Both the position numbers and the translations under genes were made by a program. This document shows, piece by piece, positions 32,761-47,700 of a DNA stretch of 64,000 bases. Below the pieces are notes generated by a model. That model saw only the letters and a program-made list of their open reading frames with translations. It did no database searches and was not told where the DNA came from. Numbering within the stretch: position 1 is the stretch's first letter; every line of letters begins with the position of its first letter. The stretch is from Branchiostoma floridae (Eukaryota > Chordata > Leptocardii > Amphioxiformes > Branchiostomatidae). The stretch spans positions 2,408,010-2,472,009 of the forward strand of contig NC_049981.1 in the NCBI RefSeq assembly GCF_000003815.2, given 5' to 3'.

Positions 32761-35700
32761 ATGCCGAGAGCCCGGAAGAATGCAGGTGAGGTGCCGTGCG
32801 CGGCGTGTGGGCGGCGGGGGTCGCGCGGAGGGCCGAAGAGATGCGCAGGGGGAGGGGTGAAGGGAGGGTGGGTGCCATGTTGGTCCGAGCTCAGACGGTC
32901 TGCATGCTTGCATGAGATCGTCGCTGTGGTGGAACTGGCTCCGTGTTTACGTGATCGCGTCATGTGAGAGGTAAACAGACCCTACACGCTACAAACCACG
33001 CAAACATCGCCGCTCCAGTCGGCTATTAACGGCCTCCAACCCGTCGGAATCGCTCCCCAAAACCCGGGGTGTGTAGCTCTGGCCGCCTCTGTTTACTACA
33101 GTTTGATACCTTCTGTATAGATATGCAAACGCCCCCCTCCCCCTTCTCCATTCACACTCACCCCTCCCACTGTATAGTTTACACAAACGTGTGTCACACA
33201 TTCACACACACAAACACATCATAGAGCTGATTAGTAACACGCGTCCATTCTGTTTGGGATTCTTCCCACTAAACAGTTTGTGCAGAAACTGGTTTGTTTG
33301 GGTGTGTAAGGGGGGATTCTTTAGGTTGTTTTGTTTTCATTTGCAGGACAACTTTCACCTATTTGAGTCTGACTTTGCATTTTTTTCTCCAACATCTTCT
33401 TCAGTGATAATCAGTGATATGTAGTTTGATATTCTATATTGACCAATATAGAACAATAGTCATATTGCAATCATATCCTATCAAATTTACTTTCTGTCTT
33501 GCAGGTATTTTTTGTTCACAAATGCATGCATCTTTCCCCACCCAAGTTTGAGTTTGTTGTATACTTGTTTATTTTTTTGTCTACATGTGACTTTTGGTGA
33601 AATGTTGTCACTCATTTCATTTTGAAGATTTGACATTCATTAAACTGTAGATTCATTTAATTTTTCGATGTTTTTTTTCTGGAGTATTAAGAGAATGGGG
33701 ATTTTCAAGATGTTTTTAGACACACAGTTTAAATGATTATGTAGTGCACAGTAGACAACTTATAAGACACATATTCACAGCGTTGTAAATTCACGATAAA
33801 GAAGAAACAGTAAAGATAAAACCACCGCAAACATGTCAAGATTTCCAATACTGATACTGAAAGAAAGCATGCCCCTATATTGTCCTCTACAGCACAATAC
33901 AAATTCGTCTCAAATTATCAATTCTATCAATCAGCGTCTGAAAGACATTTATTTTCAAACTTTTTTAAGAGAGATACACAATGACAACAAAGGTGGATCC
34001 GCTAAAAACAAATTGAGGTCTTACAGACTGTTCAAGTCCACTTATAATGTGGAACAATACCTGGATATTGACAATATTCGGCACAGGACGGCCGTCACAA
34101 AACTACGAGTCAGTTGCCACAAGTTACACATCGAAACCGGAAGACATAACCGCACTCCTCTAGAACAACGAATATGTAGATACTGCAATCTAGATAAGTT
34201 AGAAGACGAACATCATTTTGTAGTAGAATGTAGTTTGTACAAGTGGGTTTATGAGCTGGTGGCCTGGGTTCGGCACAGGTTTGAATCCCGAGAGCCAGTA
34301 AACTGTTCCTACTCACCTCTTCAGCTCCCACACCAGGAATCGAACCCAGGCCTTGGTGGTGAGAGCGCCAAATCCTAACCACTAGACCACTGTTTCTACT
34401 GGTCTCTTACAGTATATTGCCCCAAACACCTTCATAGACCCTAACTCTCATCAACAAGCTTTAAGTCTGATGGACTCTTTGATATTTTTTTAGACATTGC
34501 CTCCAGTGAGAGAAGTCTTATATTAACGTGTTAGCTAGTGCTGCATATCTAAACTCATATTCAGGTTCAGGCCAGGATTCAGGATCGGGTCTGGACTCGT
34601 AAATACAAGCAAATTACAGGGATATAATGTTAAAAAGAAAGCCACTGTTTTCGGTCATTTTTCTACATTATGAGTTGAGTCTACCTCGTTACACTGCATA
34701 GCAATATTTACAATGTATGGATACGACTTTGTTGCGAGGTGAGGACGTCTTGAAATATGCGCACTTCCCACCGCCGCTTGAGTTGCCCGCCATTTTATTC
34801 AACTCTCCGGTGAACCAAAGTGTGCTTTAGAACGCGTTCGGTGGTTTGCTCGAATCGTTACTGAAGTTTGTTGAAAGTCCCTGCTAAGCTCCGAAGATCT
34901 GCGACCGCAAAGGTCGATTCGGAAATCTACGGCCGTCTTACTTCCAGAAGTAAGGGCTTACTTTGGCGTTGTTGATTAGCGCTAGAAATGTGAAAAAATG
35001 ATGCAGATAAGTTTGAAAAAAGTTACAAATGTCAATCTGACTGGAGATTTTAAAGTTTGAACAGAAAATTTGAAATTTGAAGTCAGTAGTTGACACAAAG
35101 GGTCAGTAATGAACACAAAATGTTGTTGTCTTTTTTACAGTGCAAATTTCACTTACTATGGAAGGTTGTAGATGGTTTAGAACAAAAAATAGTATATAAG
35201 TAAGATTGCTTTTTGCATGTCCGGACTTGGTTTCCGACATTTAGTTGTTCAATGTTCAATGTTCAATGTTTTATTTTATTAAGGTTCTCGCGGGCAAACA
35301 CACATTCACCCGAATTTTGACCTTATTACACACGTCAGGCTTACCAAAGCCACACAAAACACATAATAACAACAGCTGCATACAAACAACGACTTGTAGA
35401 TTCCAGTTAACATTTGTATAACATACATAATAGATTAAAATCAACGTATTGGAAAACGGTACCGAGTTAACAAGCAGTACAGGAATGGCTAACAACAAGT
35501 GTTAATAGCACTACTGTGTAACCTTCTTGTTGTATAGACGGATGGCGCTATGGAGGAAGGACTTGCTGAGTCTCTTAGTACGGGCTTTTGGTAAACTGAT
35601 TGTCCTAGAGTTTCTAAGTGTGCGTCCCGTGGCCCCTGTTCTTGTGGGTGGAACCATGTCATGTAGGGGGTGGTCTTCCTTGAGCATGCGTTCAAACAGC

Positions 35701-38700
35701 TGTACCGCTGCCTCCTCCCGTCTGACCTTCAGTGTTGGCAAGTCGGGCACACTGCGTCTACCTCCAAGGGAGATGATGCGCAGGGCCCGGCGCTGTACCC
35801 TCTCGATGGCCAGTTCCTGCTCCTTACTGCACCCGACCAGTATCACATGGCCATACTCAAGTACTGGACGTACAAGTGACAGGTATATCTGTATCAGGTC
35901 CGTTATACTGGTACCTTGCTTCGTCAACAGACGCAGATAATATAGTCTGCGCGATGCTTTACTGATCATTGCAGAGATCTGTTCGTCGAAGGTGAGGTTC
36001 TTGTCCATGTAGAAACCTAGCCCCTTGGCACAGTCAACGGATGGGACTGGTTGGCCTCCAAGTGTGATCATAGGTGGAATCGGAGCAGATTTGCTGAAGC
36101 AGATCTGGAGAAGTAAACTCTTCCCACCGTTCAGCGTCATCCTGTTGTCTTCTGCCCAGGAGTTAAGATGTGTAGACTCCTCTTCAACAGTTGTATCCTG
36201 ATCGGCTAAAGGCACAGGAATAGTCCTCGACAGAGAAACGTCATCGGCATATCCAACATCCATTGTGTCGTTGTACACGGTGGAGCGTGTGCTCATGAAC
36301 AGCAGAAATAGGTACGGAGACAGCACTCCTCCCTGGGGCACCCCTGACGTTAGGGTGCGCCAGGAGCTGCTCTCCCCGTCCATAACCACTCTCTGCCGTC
36401 GGTTCTGTAAGAAGCTGAAAATCCATCTCTGCATACGAGGGCTGACGTGAATGTCAATGACACGCTGGAGAAGCAGAGCATGGTCCACGCGATCGAACGC
36501 CTTACTCATGTCAGCGAAGATGGCTCTGACGAGCGTCGGCTTGTTTGCGTCCACAGCTGTCAGCCACGTTTGCACCATGCGAACAAGAGCCAGGGTCGTT
36601 GACGAACCCTTTGCATAGGCGTACTGGTTCTTGATGACTGACTGGATGGAGGGTAGCAGCCTTTTCAAGATGCATCTCTCTAGAAGCTTTGCTAAGACTG
36701 AGAGGAGGGACACTGGTCTCATGTCACGAGCTTGACATGCACCGGGAAATTTTGGCACCGGGACCACGTTTGCAGACTTCCAGCCTACAGGAACTGTCCC
36801 CTCTGCGTATGAGGCGTTGAAAAGGTGGGTCACAATCGGAGCAAGGTCCTCTGCGAACTCAGTAAGAATCCAGTTAGGTAAACTGTCGGGCCCGCATGCC
36901 TTCTTGGGTTTGACGGACTTCAGAAGGCACTTGACCTCCCCAATGGAGCACAAGTCAGGACCTGGGTCACCTAGTGGTAGGGGGAACATGTAAAGTGGAA
37001 CACTTTGGCAACATTTGTTGTTTTTGTACTTGGACTTAAACATTTTTACAAGTCGAGTTCCAGTTCAAAGTTTTACGTACACAGCACTAGTGTGAGCACC
37101 CTTCAAAGGGAATCCATTTCTATTTTTACTATTAATTTTTGATATAGTATAATTAGATGCTTGTATGCACCTGTTCATTTGAACAATATGTTAATAATAT
37201 ACATGTCTCTCATGTACATTAACAGTATTACCCACATGAATTTTTGATGTTGCAAGCAGCACATAAGTATGATAATCAAACATATTTTCTTATTTTTGTC
37301 ATATTTTAAAACAGTCAGGAATATGACATTACCATACCATATATCTAATTTTTACTCAGGGCTCGAAATTCAATTTTGGGATTAGGTGCACTGGTGCACC
37401 CAGCTTAAGAAATTGGGTGCACCAAAAATTTTTTGAGTGCACCACTTTAAATTGAAGTAATAACCTAGTAATAAAACTTAGTTACAAGCTATCAAATTAG
37501 TTAAACAAGTACCATGATAGACATTTTTATTATCTTTCTAACACTTAGATGTCAAGAATATGATATATACTAGTATACTTTGATATCTTATACACACAAC
37601 CTAAGAAAATAATTGGGTGCACAGCTCCAAAAAAGCCCTGTTACTTTACCAATAGCTGTTGTTAATTGTAGTTTAGCATTTCATGTAAATTAGTATAGAA
37701 TTGAGGACACCAGTAATAATGTTCATGTCTTCTATTTGCTAATAAAAGGTTATCAATTTATATCTGAAAGAGTAGGGAAGAAATGATTAATGGTTTTATG
37801 ATTTGCAGAAAGTTTCATTGACTTGATAAAGGGAAATTTCTGACAACTTGCAGTTTAGAATATTATTTAATTATAAGTAAACTCAACAGAGGAGTTACAC
37901 AAGAGCTGATGTTTTGGTGACCGTCTGTCAACTTCCTCAGGCAATACTTCTGGTTCTACTCTGCACTGCAGGTATAGGTGGCGCTGCTTACAATGCAGTC
38001 CCTAACATATTGCCTTATTTACATAGTCAAGACACTTCTTAAGAATGTGATCCCACATGTGTACCATCAAATGGCTTAGAAGTAGCATTTGCAAGTTAAT
38101 TGGGCCATTTCCTTGCTTTCTACGATTTTTGATCTTAGAGTACATTTGTAGGCCTAGGCTATAGCCCAAAAGAGTCTATACCCTCCTTCAGCATAGTTCA
38201 TGACTGGAGTGGATTTTCCCCAAACTCTCGCCTCACTAGAAATTTACTGGCTTTGACAAACTCCAAAATTGCAAATACTCCTCTTCCTTCTACTCATAAC
38301 ATTAGAGGAGTAACTGCTCTGGCAGACCCTCCAAAAATAATAAACATAAGCAAAGTGAGCACTAGCTGGTTGTGCAGAAGAATTCTACAATATCCTGCTC
38401 TGGCATACAACTATCTAAGTCCTCCTTGAAACTTGTCCACATGGAGACCATTTCCTGACTTCCCTGTAGTATACACAGAGTGACAAAGCCTGTCATGGCT
38501 GTAACTTGTAACGAAGCACATATCCAGAACGTATTTGTGCATGCAATGATGCAAGTGAACATAAGGTGCACTGGAGTGTCACTGACGTTTCGAAAGTCAC
38601 ATCCAGTTGCTTGGGTAACTGCTATGTGGCATATCTGCTTATTACCTGGATGTCTTGCCTTCATGATGTATGAACTCCCTTTCCAGTTATCATCATTTTT

Positions 38701-41700
38701 TCCACCTTTATATTATAGCACTTCATCATGTTTTGCACTGTTGTAGACTAGTATATATTGACAGACGTCACAAGCAGTTTCACTCACATTGTATAAATGT
38801 CCAATGTCACAGAGATACAAACATCTCACATACAGGCAGACCAGCAAGGAGCCTGGGAGCTAGTCTCTTAATACAATTTGCCTGACTGTTTAAACTTTAG
38901 GGTTATAATTGTGTATGTATGTTTTACAGAACCAGAGGTGCAACAGGACGTGTGAGGAGCCTGGGAGCTAGTCTATTAGTATTAGCACAGTTAGCCTGGG
39001 AGCCAGACTGTTCTGGGTTATAATTGTATACAGAACCAGAGGCGCGGCAGGACCTGCAAGGAGCCTGGGAGCTAGTCTATTAGCACAGTTAGCCTGGAAG
39101 CCAGACTGTTTAGGGTTATAATTCTGTACTTGTGTTTTACAGAACTAGAGGCTCGGCAGGACTTGCGAGGAGCCTGGGAGCTAGTCCAAGTCGCCCAGTT
39201 CCTCAGGCTGTTCAGACAAAAGCTTGGGTTTGCTGACATCAACACACAGGTTTGTTTATTTGTTTGTTTATTTATTTGTTTATGTTTGGTCAAATTTGCA
39301 AATCACTGAAAATTGAACAAGAATTGGTACATAAAAATGCAGTGATAACAAAAAATGTTATGATACTTTTAATATGTATATCATCCTATTTAAACTTTTA
39401 GGTTTCAATTGCAATGAATTGAAAAACAATTTGAAAAATTTGTATATTTTTCTGTGCAGAAGTTTCTCATTTGCAAATTTTTCACACAAACAAAACCCCA
39501 ACCCACTTGAAAAACTTGTTTGGCTTTTTCAAGGTGTATGATGAAACACTACTTTAGGCTACGGTTACATGCCAGAGTCAGCATACCCTGTGGACCCCAC
39601 CAACACAAAGTGGCACATCCCGTATACACAGACTTGTTACAGGGAGCAACCATTTCAGCACCTGTAAAAGGGGTGATGCTAATACTATAGTTTGACTTAT
39701 GAAAAGCAGAACTGTGTATATTAGTAACATTAGTGAACTACTGTATGTTTTCATTCTCATCATTTTCAAGGTTCTCTTGTTATTATTGTTGAACTATTGT
39801 CATTAAATCAAAAATTGTTATTTTTAGGTTTAGTAAAGTGTTATTGGCAGACCTTTTTACATGATTAAATTTGCTATATCGTTGCATACAGTATAGGTGA
39901 CAGTATTGTTTGTGGCTTGTTGATGGTGTTAATGCCATTGTTGTTTACGTTGTTGTTGTTGTTGACGTTGTTTCCAGCGGCTGGAGGCGGAGCTGCGGCA
40001 GCGTGACAGCGCCCCCCTGGCCGACACTCTTGCTCGCCTGCTGCGATACCTCTTCACACGCACCGATATCAGGTTAGAATATATATAGGTCATAGGTCAG
40101 AGTTCGTGCGATAATGCCTCACATCAGGTGAGAATATGCAAATGTCATATGTCAGAGTTCATGCAGCAAAGCCTCACATTAGGTGAGAAGATGCATATGT
40201 CATAGGTCAGAGTTCGTGCAATTAATCCTCACATGCACTGACATCAGGTGAGAAGATGCTTATGTCAAAGGTCAGAGTTTATGCAATTCTGCATCACAGG
40301 TACTGAAAAGCACCCAAAGAAGGTGAAGTCAAAGTTTTTGTCATCTGTTCTAAAATATGCTGTATATTAGTGTACAATGGTACCAAAACAATTGAGTACA
40401 TGCATATTACCCAACACGAATTATACACCAAGCCAAATTTGGTGCACAACTACAATCTGTGATACACAAAAATGCACATTACTGTAATTCACCTTGTCTT
40501 CTCGGTACCAAACTTTCATGGTCGGAGAAAATTTAACTTGTTCTCGGAACTAAATGTTCACGGTGGTGGCAGGTGCATATAAAAAAGTATATTGTATTAT
40601 TTGTTATCAGTAATGATAAGTTCACGTTATAGTCATCACCGTGAAAACTGTGAACACAAAAGTACATTGAAAAAGTCAGGAATTACAGTATGTAACGGGG
40701 GCCGCCCTAAGACGGTCCCCGTCGTAAGACGGTACGGATTTTTTGCTGATCTTATTATCCATAAGTACACCGTGTTTGTTGCCACTGACTATGCTGATTA
40801 CAAAGGTAAATAAACCAAGTCCATGCACACAACTTTAATTTGCATTCCAAGTATACTTTAACATATTTAATTCATGTTTTTTTAAGAGCAGAATTCTAAC
40901 AGTAATGTTGACAGTGCTGAATCACTGCGGTCACCGGCCTCTGCGTATTGGCGGCTCGTGTCGCTAACTATACGAACTCATCCAAGCAGTCACACAACTG
41001 CCATGATACACATAAATAAAGCTCCATAAAACACTATGAATATGGGTCTTCAAATGTTTGTTGAGTAGAAAAGCAACCAAAAGCAAGCGACATAAACATT
41101 GCCACCATTGTACTCCCAAGGGAGTGTGGCCGTGAAGGTGGCAGACTAGAGAACGCTCCAAAGATTTATTTGACTGTAACAAATGATTCGTGCTGTCTAT
41201 GAAAATAAAACTTGACAGAGAGATGTAGACGATATTTTCATATAATCAGACAGAGTTTTGTTGATGTTGGCGGTGTCGTTTTTTCGTAATAGTTTTTTTA
41301 GTCGGGCATTCACAATCAGTGCATTCAGCCCATTGCCCGTAAAACATCAGCTTGATTGTTCTAGGTACAGCCTTCCTCATGTGAGACAAGAAGTACATAC
41401 AGTCACAATTTTATTGTCAAAAGAAAGCTAAAATATCATACTATTAATTTTTTTCTGTGTACTTAGATTTACCACTTACTTCTGAAGAGAGCAAAATATA
41501 AAAAAAGCGTACCGAGTTAGGCACACTGTCCAGCGTAGCACAAAATTGGAAGGTTACATACACGAAATTGTCTCTCAGTGTTTGCCGCTTGTAACACGCA
41601 GCGCGAAAGGTTCATGAACCACATGAATGCATTTCTTATTCAAGTATGTTGTTCAAATCTATGAGTAAAAAATTCAGTCATTAAAATTTGACCACTCTCA

Positions 41701-44700
41701 GGCAACTAGCGATGGAGCGCCATGAGTTTGAGCGCATGAAAAAGCGTACCGTGTTGGGGCACCTCCCGTTACTACCCATTTTCAGCCCTGCAAGAAAAAA
41801 GAAGGAAAAAGATTGATTTAGATAAGTAAAGCATCAGCTGATTTGACTGTTATACAACAGGAGGGGCCTTGCTGTAGATGTAGATGGAAAATATTAGTTT
41901 TAGGTCATAGGTCAGGGTTCATAGGGCAGGATGTAGACCTTTCTGAGCTAGGTACCGGATGGTGTTAATTTGTGGGGGAGTGGATATTAATGAGGTGCCG
42001 TTATCGACCGGCACACGTAATGGCTCCCCAGGGTATACTGCCCAAACCGCGCTGTTACTAATGTGCGCCGCGGGAATTTTAGCGGTCAGGGGATATGGTG
42101 TAGCTCACGACATTTAATTTGAGAACATTCGTTTTCTAGCTGGCCTTGTAGCAATCAAATAACTTTGAGATGATGAAATTTAGCATTTGATTAGTCACTA
42201 TAATTAAGTTATCATCAAATAATCAAGAATTACTGTGCAGATTGTTTCAGATTGCTGCTATATTGTTGCACGATGTATAAAAAATTGTTGCTTGCAGGTT
42301 GATATTTTGAGCCATTAGATTGTACAAGATGGATTAGACTATGAATAACTTGTTTTTATCTGAAAGATTACAGAATCATGTATAATTATATGTTAGTAAG
42401 GGAATACATAAGAGTGTTTTTTATCCATTTGTTACAACATATAGACAGAATATAGAAATGTATTTTATTATCCTATTGTTACCACATGTGACAGAATATA
42501 GAAATGTATCACATGTGCCATCGGGGCTTGAAATACCACCTGCATATGCAAGTTAGTGCAGGTAAAATTGGAGCTGTGCAGGTATTTCTAGTGTCTACTT
42601 GCACCTAACCTGCACTGGTCTATGTACTGGGTTTGCAGAAAAAAGTATTTTGAGCCCTGGCCATGTTCGAGCCTTTTGCCAAGAACATGTGACAGAATAT
42701 ACAAACTACAGAAATATGGATTTATGAGCCCAGTCCTCCACAGGAATCATGGGATACCAGGGCTTGAAATACTTTTTTCTGCATACCTGCACTGGTGCAG
42801 GTAACATTGAAAATTACCTGCACCCGACAAATTTTGCCTGCACCACTCTGAATTTAGGAATTTTAGATCATACTAAAATAGTTCAAGAACCATTGCTATT
42901 TTTTCTTTTATACTTTATAGGTAGTAACAGTCAATGCAGCTAATGACAATCTAAACTATATACAGCTACATTATAGGACGTTTATGTAGAAAACATGGAC
43001 CAGTGCAGGTTAGGTGCAGGTAGACACCAGAAATACCTGCACAGCTCCAATTTTACCTGCACTAACCTGCATATACAGGTGGTATTTCGAGCCCTGGATA
43101 CAAAGAAACGCAGTGCTCAAAATACCCACTTGCACACATGCTAATGCAAACACATTTTCAATGATTTTGCCTGGCATAGGTTAATTTCAAACTCAGGTAG
43201 CTCATTGCAACCTGAAATTTTGCAGTTTTAATACCACTTTTCCCCCACCTTTGTGCATAAGCTTTTATATTCATTTCTTGAAAAGATAAAACATAAGAAA
43301 AGATAATGGATTAGTAAATGACTTGAAGAAAATGATAACTTGAAAGTGGAACAACCTGAAATGTTGATGGCACAAACTGGCTTATGACTCAGGTTGCCGC
43401 CTCAGCAATCTGGCTGAAAAAAAAAAGTATTTTGCGCACTGAAACGTTTTGTTTAGTTCTATATGCCTCAGAATGATTGTGGATTTATAAAACATGAAAT
43501 TTCCACAACTACCAATATGTGCATCACATAGATTAGGTCTGGCAGGAGGGGGATCATATAGGGGCTGTCTCAGAAGTTCAGTTTCATTCAGTAAACAATA
43601 TTGGTAATGTACATGTAACATGACAGTTACTGTTTGTAATGCATGCTTGGTAAATTTCAGATCTGTTAATTCAAAGTTTAATTTTATAGTGGCTTCCATG
43701 TCAGATTACTAAGATTTACCTACTTTGTGAGAATTATCAATTACTTTGTAATATTTTCTTTTTGTTTGACTTTGAGCAAAGAAAGCCCTTAATGCACAAC
43801 CAATAGCACTATTTTAATGTCCTAATGAAGATTTTTGCAAATTAAAAGGTTCTTTTAGTACTGAATATTTTACCAACCAGTGGTTCTGATACATCCAGGT
43901 AAACCAGTGGCTGTATTTGGTGGCTTAACCAATCATGGAGCCTGATACATCCAGTGTAACCAATGGCTGTCTTTGGTGGTTTCAACCAGAGTGCCACTAA
44001 TCAGGTGCCTTGTTACATCCAGACTGACTAATGGCTGTCCTTTCAGACATAACCAATCAGGGAGCCTGTTACATCCAGTTTAACCAATGGCTGTCTTTGT
44101 TCCTCCAGGTTGGGCAGTTGGGAGGCTGATGTGAAGAGAGTTCTGACGGAGACTGGCAGCCAATGGAAACCCTTCGCTTCTGGCGCATCATACGCAGACA
44201 TGGACCCCTACCAACGGGTGAGTCCGGCGTTGTTGTTATTTTGTTTTTTGTTTTCATTTCTTTATTGAAGTTTGGGTGAAAAGCAAAATGCTTACATTTA
44301 AAAAGCCATCTCTTTGAAAACATTAGTAGAAACAAAAAAATATTGACTTGAGTAAGAACCCAACATATCTAAAAATGCCAGATGGATTATGAAAAGCAAT
44401 TAATGAGAAATAAAACAATGAACCACTGCAGGCAATTGCAAAAACTAACTGTTCAATCTGTATTAAAAGTGTGAACAATATGGGCTGTTACACTTTCATG
44501 GGTGGAAATGCCAAACAAACTAATGTTGGTAAGAAGCTGACCTGATGCTGATGAGCTGGTCCCCAGAATGTGTCATCTGCTGAAGTTTTTCCAGACAAAC
44601 TAGTGTTGGTAAGAGGCAGACTTTGTATTGGCAAACTTGTTCCTATTTTTTGTAATTATAAATCTACGTCAGTAAGAAGGAAAAAGGTGCTGTTGAGTCG

Positions 44701-47700
44701 CCCCCAGCGTATAATTTATTCATTACAGAAACTGCAGGAGATGAGAAATGAATATCGTTAAGATGTGACATGGTACAGCTGAGCCAGTCCCCGCAGTGTA
44801 ACATATTCATTACAAATATAGTCTCAGTTGCTGGCAAAATGATACTGATAAGTGTGTGATGTTGGACTGCTGAGCTGGTCCCCTTGCGATGTTTATGCAT
44901 TGCAAAAGTCTGAGACGGGAAATGAAACTGCTGACATCAGCAGACTCTGATTCTCCAGCCCACGGCAAAGCGCAGGGTTCGAAGCCTACGGCTGGAGACA
45001 TGTCTAGAGCATAGTCCGGCCACTTGTATCTGCGAGAGGTACCCTGCAGTCATTATTGCGTATGGGACAGGTTTCTGGAGACAAGAGATATTTCTGCATG
45101 TGAGACAAGTTTCTGGGTTCAACAGGTATTTCTGGAATGGAACAAGTTTCTGGTATCATAGATGTTTCCTCGTCGGGGACAGGTTTCTGGGTACTACAGG
45201 TATTTCTGCGTATGGGACAAGTTTCTGGGTGCAGCAAGGATTAAAGCTTATGGGACACTTTTCTGGGTATGACAGGTATTTTTGTGTATGGGACACAAGT
45301 CTCTGTTACTGTAGATATTTCTGTGTACAGGACAAGTTTCTGGGTAGGACAGATATTTCTGCATATCTGACAAGTTTCTTGGGAGGACAGATATTTCTGT
45401 GTGTACAGGACAAGTTTTCGTTACTACAGATATTTCTATGTATGGGACAACTTTCTGGTATGGCAGATATTTCTGCATAAGTTTTTGGTACTACACTACA
45501 AATATTTCTGCATATGGGACAAGTTTTTGGGTAGGACAGATACTTCTGGTTATGAGACAAGTGTCTTGTACGGCAGATATTTTTGCCAATTTTTCTGGGT
45601 AGGACAGATATTTCTGGTACAGGACAAGTTTCTGGTAGGACATCTGTGTTTCTGCGTATGGGACAAGTTTCTGGTACCCCAGATATTTCTGTGTATGGGA
45701 CAAGTTTCTGGTCCAACATTTTCTTGTGTGGGACAAGTTTCTGGGGAGGACAGATATTTCTGCGTTTGGGGCGAGTAACTACAGATATTTCTGTGTATGG
45801 GACAAGTTTCTGGTACCCCAGATATTTCTGTGTATGGGACAAGTTTCTGGTACCCCAGATATTTCTGTGTATGGGACAAGTTTCTGGTACCCCAGATATT
45901 TCTGTGTATGGGACAAGTTTCTGGTACCCCAGATATTTCTGTGTATGGGACAAGTTTCTGGTACCCCAGATATTTCTGTGTATGGGACAAGTTTCTGGTA
46001 CCCCAGATATTTCTATGTATGGGACAAGTTTTTGGTCCAACGTTTTCTTGTGTGGGACAAGTTTCTGGGGAGGACAGATATTTCTGCGTATGGGGCGAGT
46101 AACTACAGATATTTCTATATATAGGACTATTTTCTGGTACTACAGATATTTCTACGCATGGGACAAGTTTCGTCACGACAGTCTACAGATACTAACTTGA
46201 AGGGTGTTAACAAATTACAAACTGTATTACGGTACATCATCACAGTTTCAGTACAGTAACAGGATGTGTTGTTATGTACAGCTGGTGTTCCTGAAGGGCG
46301 TTGCGGACCACGTGTTCGAGCAGAAGGTGGACGAGTTGTCAGAGTATCTGGACGAGACGTACGACCCTGAAGACATGGTGAGCACTTTCACTTTTTTCTT
46401 CAAGACAAACTGAGCAAGACAAGAAATGTACTTGAGATTTTTGACATGCTGAAATGTACAGTTCTTCAAGTCAGGCTTTTAGACAGGCATGCGTCCAGGC
46501 ATCATTTGGTCACACTTTTCTTGAAATAACAAGAAATTGGACGCACTAGACATCCTTACACTGGGGAGCAGGTCCTCTGACAAGCATGAAATTCTGATTG
46601 ACCATTGATGCCACTAGGTAATTTGTGGTCGCAGTCTTCTACTGTGACCTCTCCTTACAGTAATTAAATGCTCCTTAGAATAACCTTAGAATGCACCATT
46701 TTAACTTAAAATTCTTGAAAACTCTGCACCATGGAAGGTGGAGGTTGTCCCCGATTTACCACGACTCACCAAGAAATTTGGACCCCCTATGAGAATCCTT
46801 GCTGAAAGCCTGTTTACAGTATTAACCTGTTGTTGTCTGCCATGCCCACAGAGAGCCGTTCCTATTGGCCAGGACAGTCTGAAGAACACCTACTGGTACT
46901 TCGATGGTGAGTAGGAAAGTCTCTGGATGGTTTTTGTGAAGCCTCAGCGATGTCATGTATCCACTATGGTGTCATGTTTTATGAACTTTGGGAGATAAGT
47001 AAAATACTGAGTGTTTTTTTTAATGTGTGAGGAACGAGTGGGTACTTAATCATAATGTGAAGGAGTTTGCATTTTTATGTCCTAAAACATAACCTGTCAT
47101 AAACATAACACCCCCTTCTGGAGTTCAGTGCTCATTTCCACCTCTGACCCCTTCAGGTCAGTGTAATCTGCATATTACCTCTGACCCTTCTAGGTCATGT
47201 GTACATTGACTTCTGACCCTACTGGTAATATTATCTGCATATTTACCTTTGGCCCTTCCAGGTAATATGAAATCTGCATATTGACCTCTGACACCTCCAG
47301 GTCAAGCCCAACTGCACATATCCGGTCTTTTATGTCCCTCGTAGTAGTAGGATATTGGTAAATATCCTTGCCTTCAGATTTGGTCTTTTTACACAGCTAC
47401 TTGTTTCTCCTCAGACTTGCGGCTGTACAAAGAGACAGTCGGAAGGAAGGGGGAGAAGTGGGAGTGTGTCTGCAGCAATCTTAAGGAGTGGACCTCCTTC
47501 GTCAAGAAGTTCCGCAAGTCGTCCCACCCCCAGGAGAAGGAGCTCTACGAGTTTCTGCATGGCCAGCTACTGCCGCTTATCCTGGGGCCACTTCAGACAC
47601 TGGAGGGACTGTCTCAGGTAAGAACCCCCCTCGGTACCCCCTCTCAGCTAACCCCCTCAGGTAACACCCCCTCCCCCAGCTGCTGCTGCTGCTTATCCTT

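Noticed and set aside
32583..32789. Upstream ATG at 32583 as the start of the BCL9 gene
   Set aside because: It is in a different frame from the exon 2 junction; only the ATG at 32761 joins in frame.
34327..34397. Functional tRNA-Glu gene
   Set aside because: Acceptor stem does not pair, so it is listed as a pseudogene or SINE head.
45306..46176. Overlapping ORFs up to 244 codons on both strands
   Set aside because: All are translations of the 37-bp intronic minisatellite, open in several frames because the unit lacks stops.
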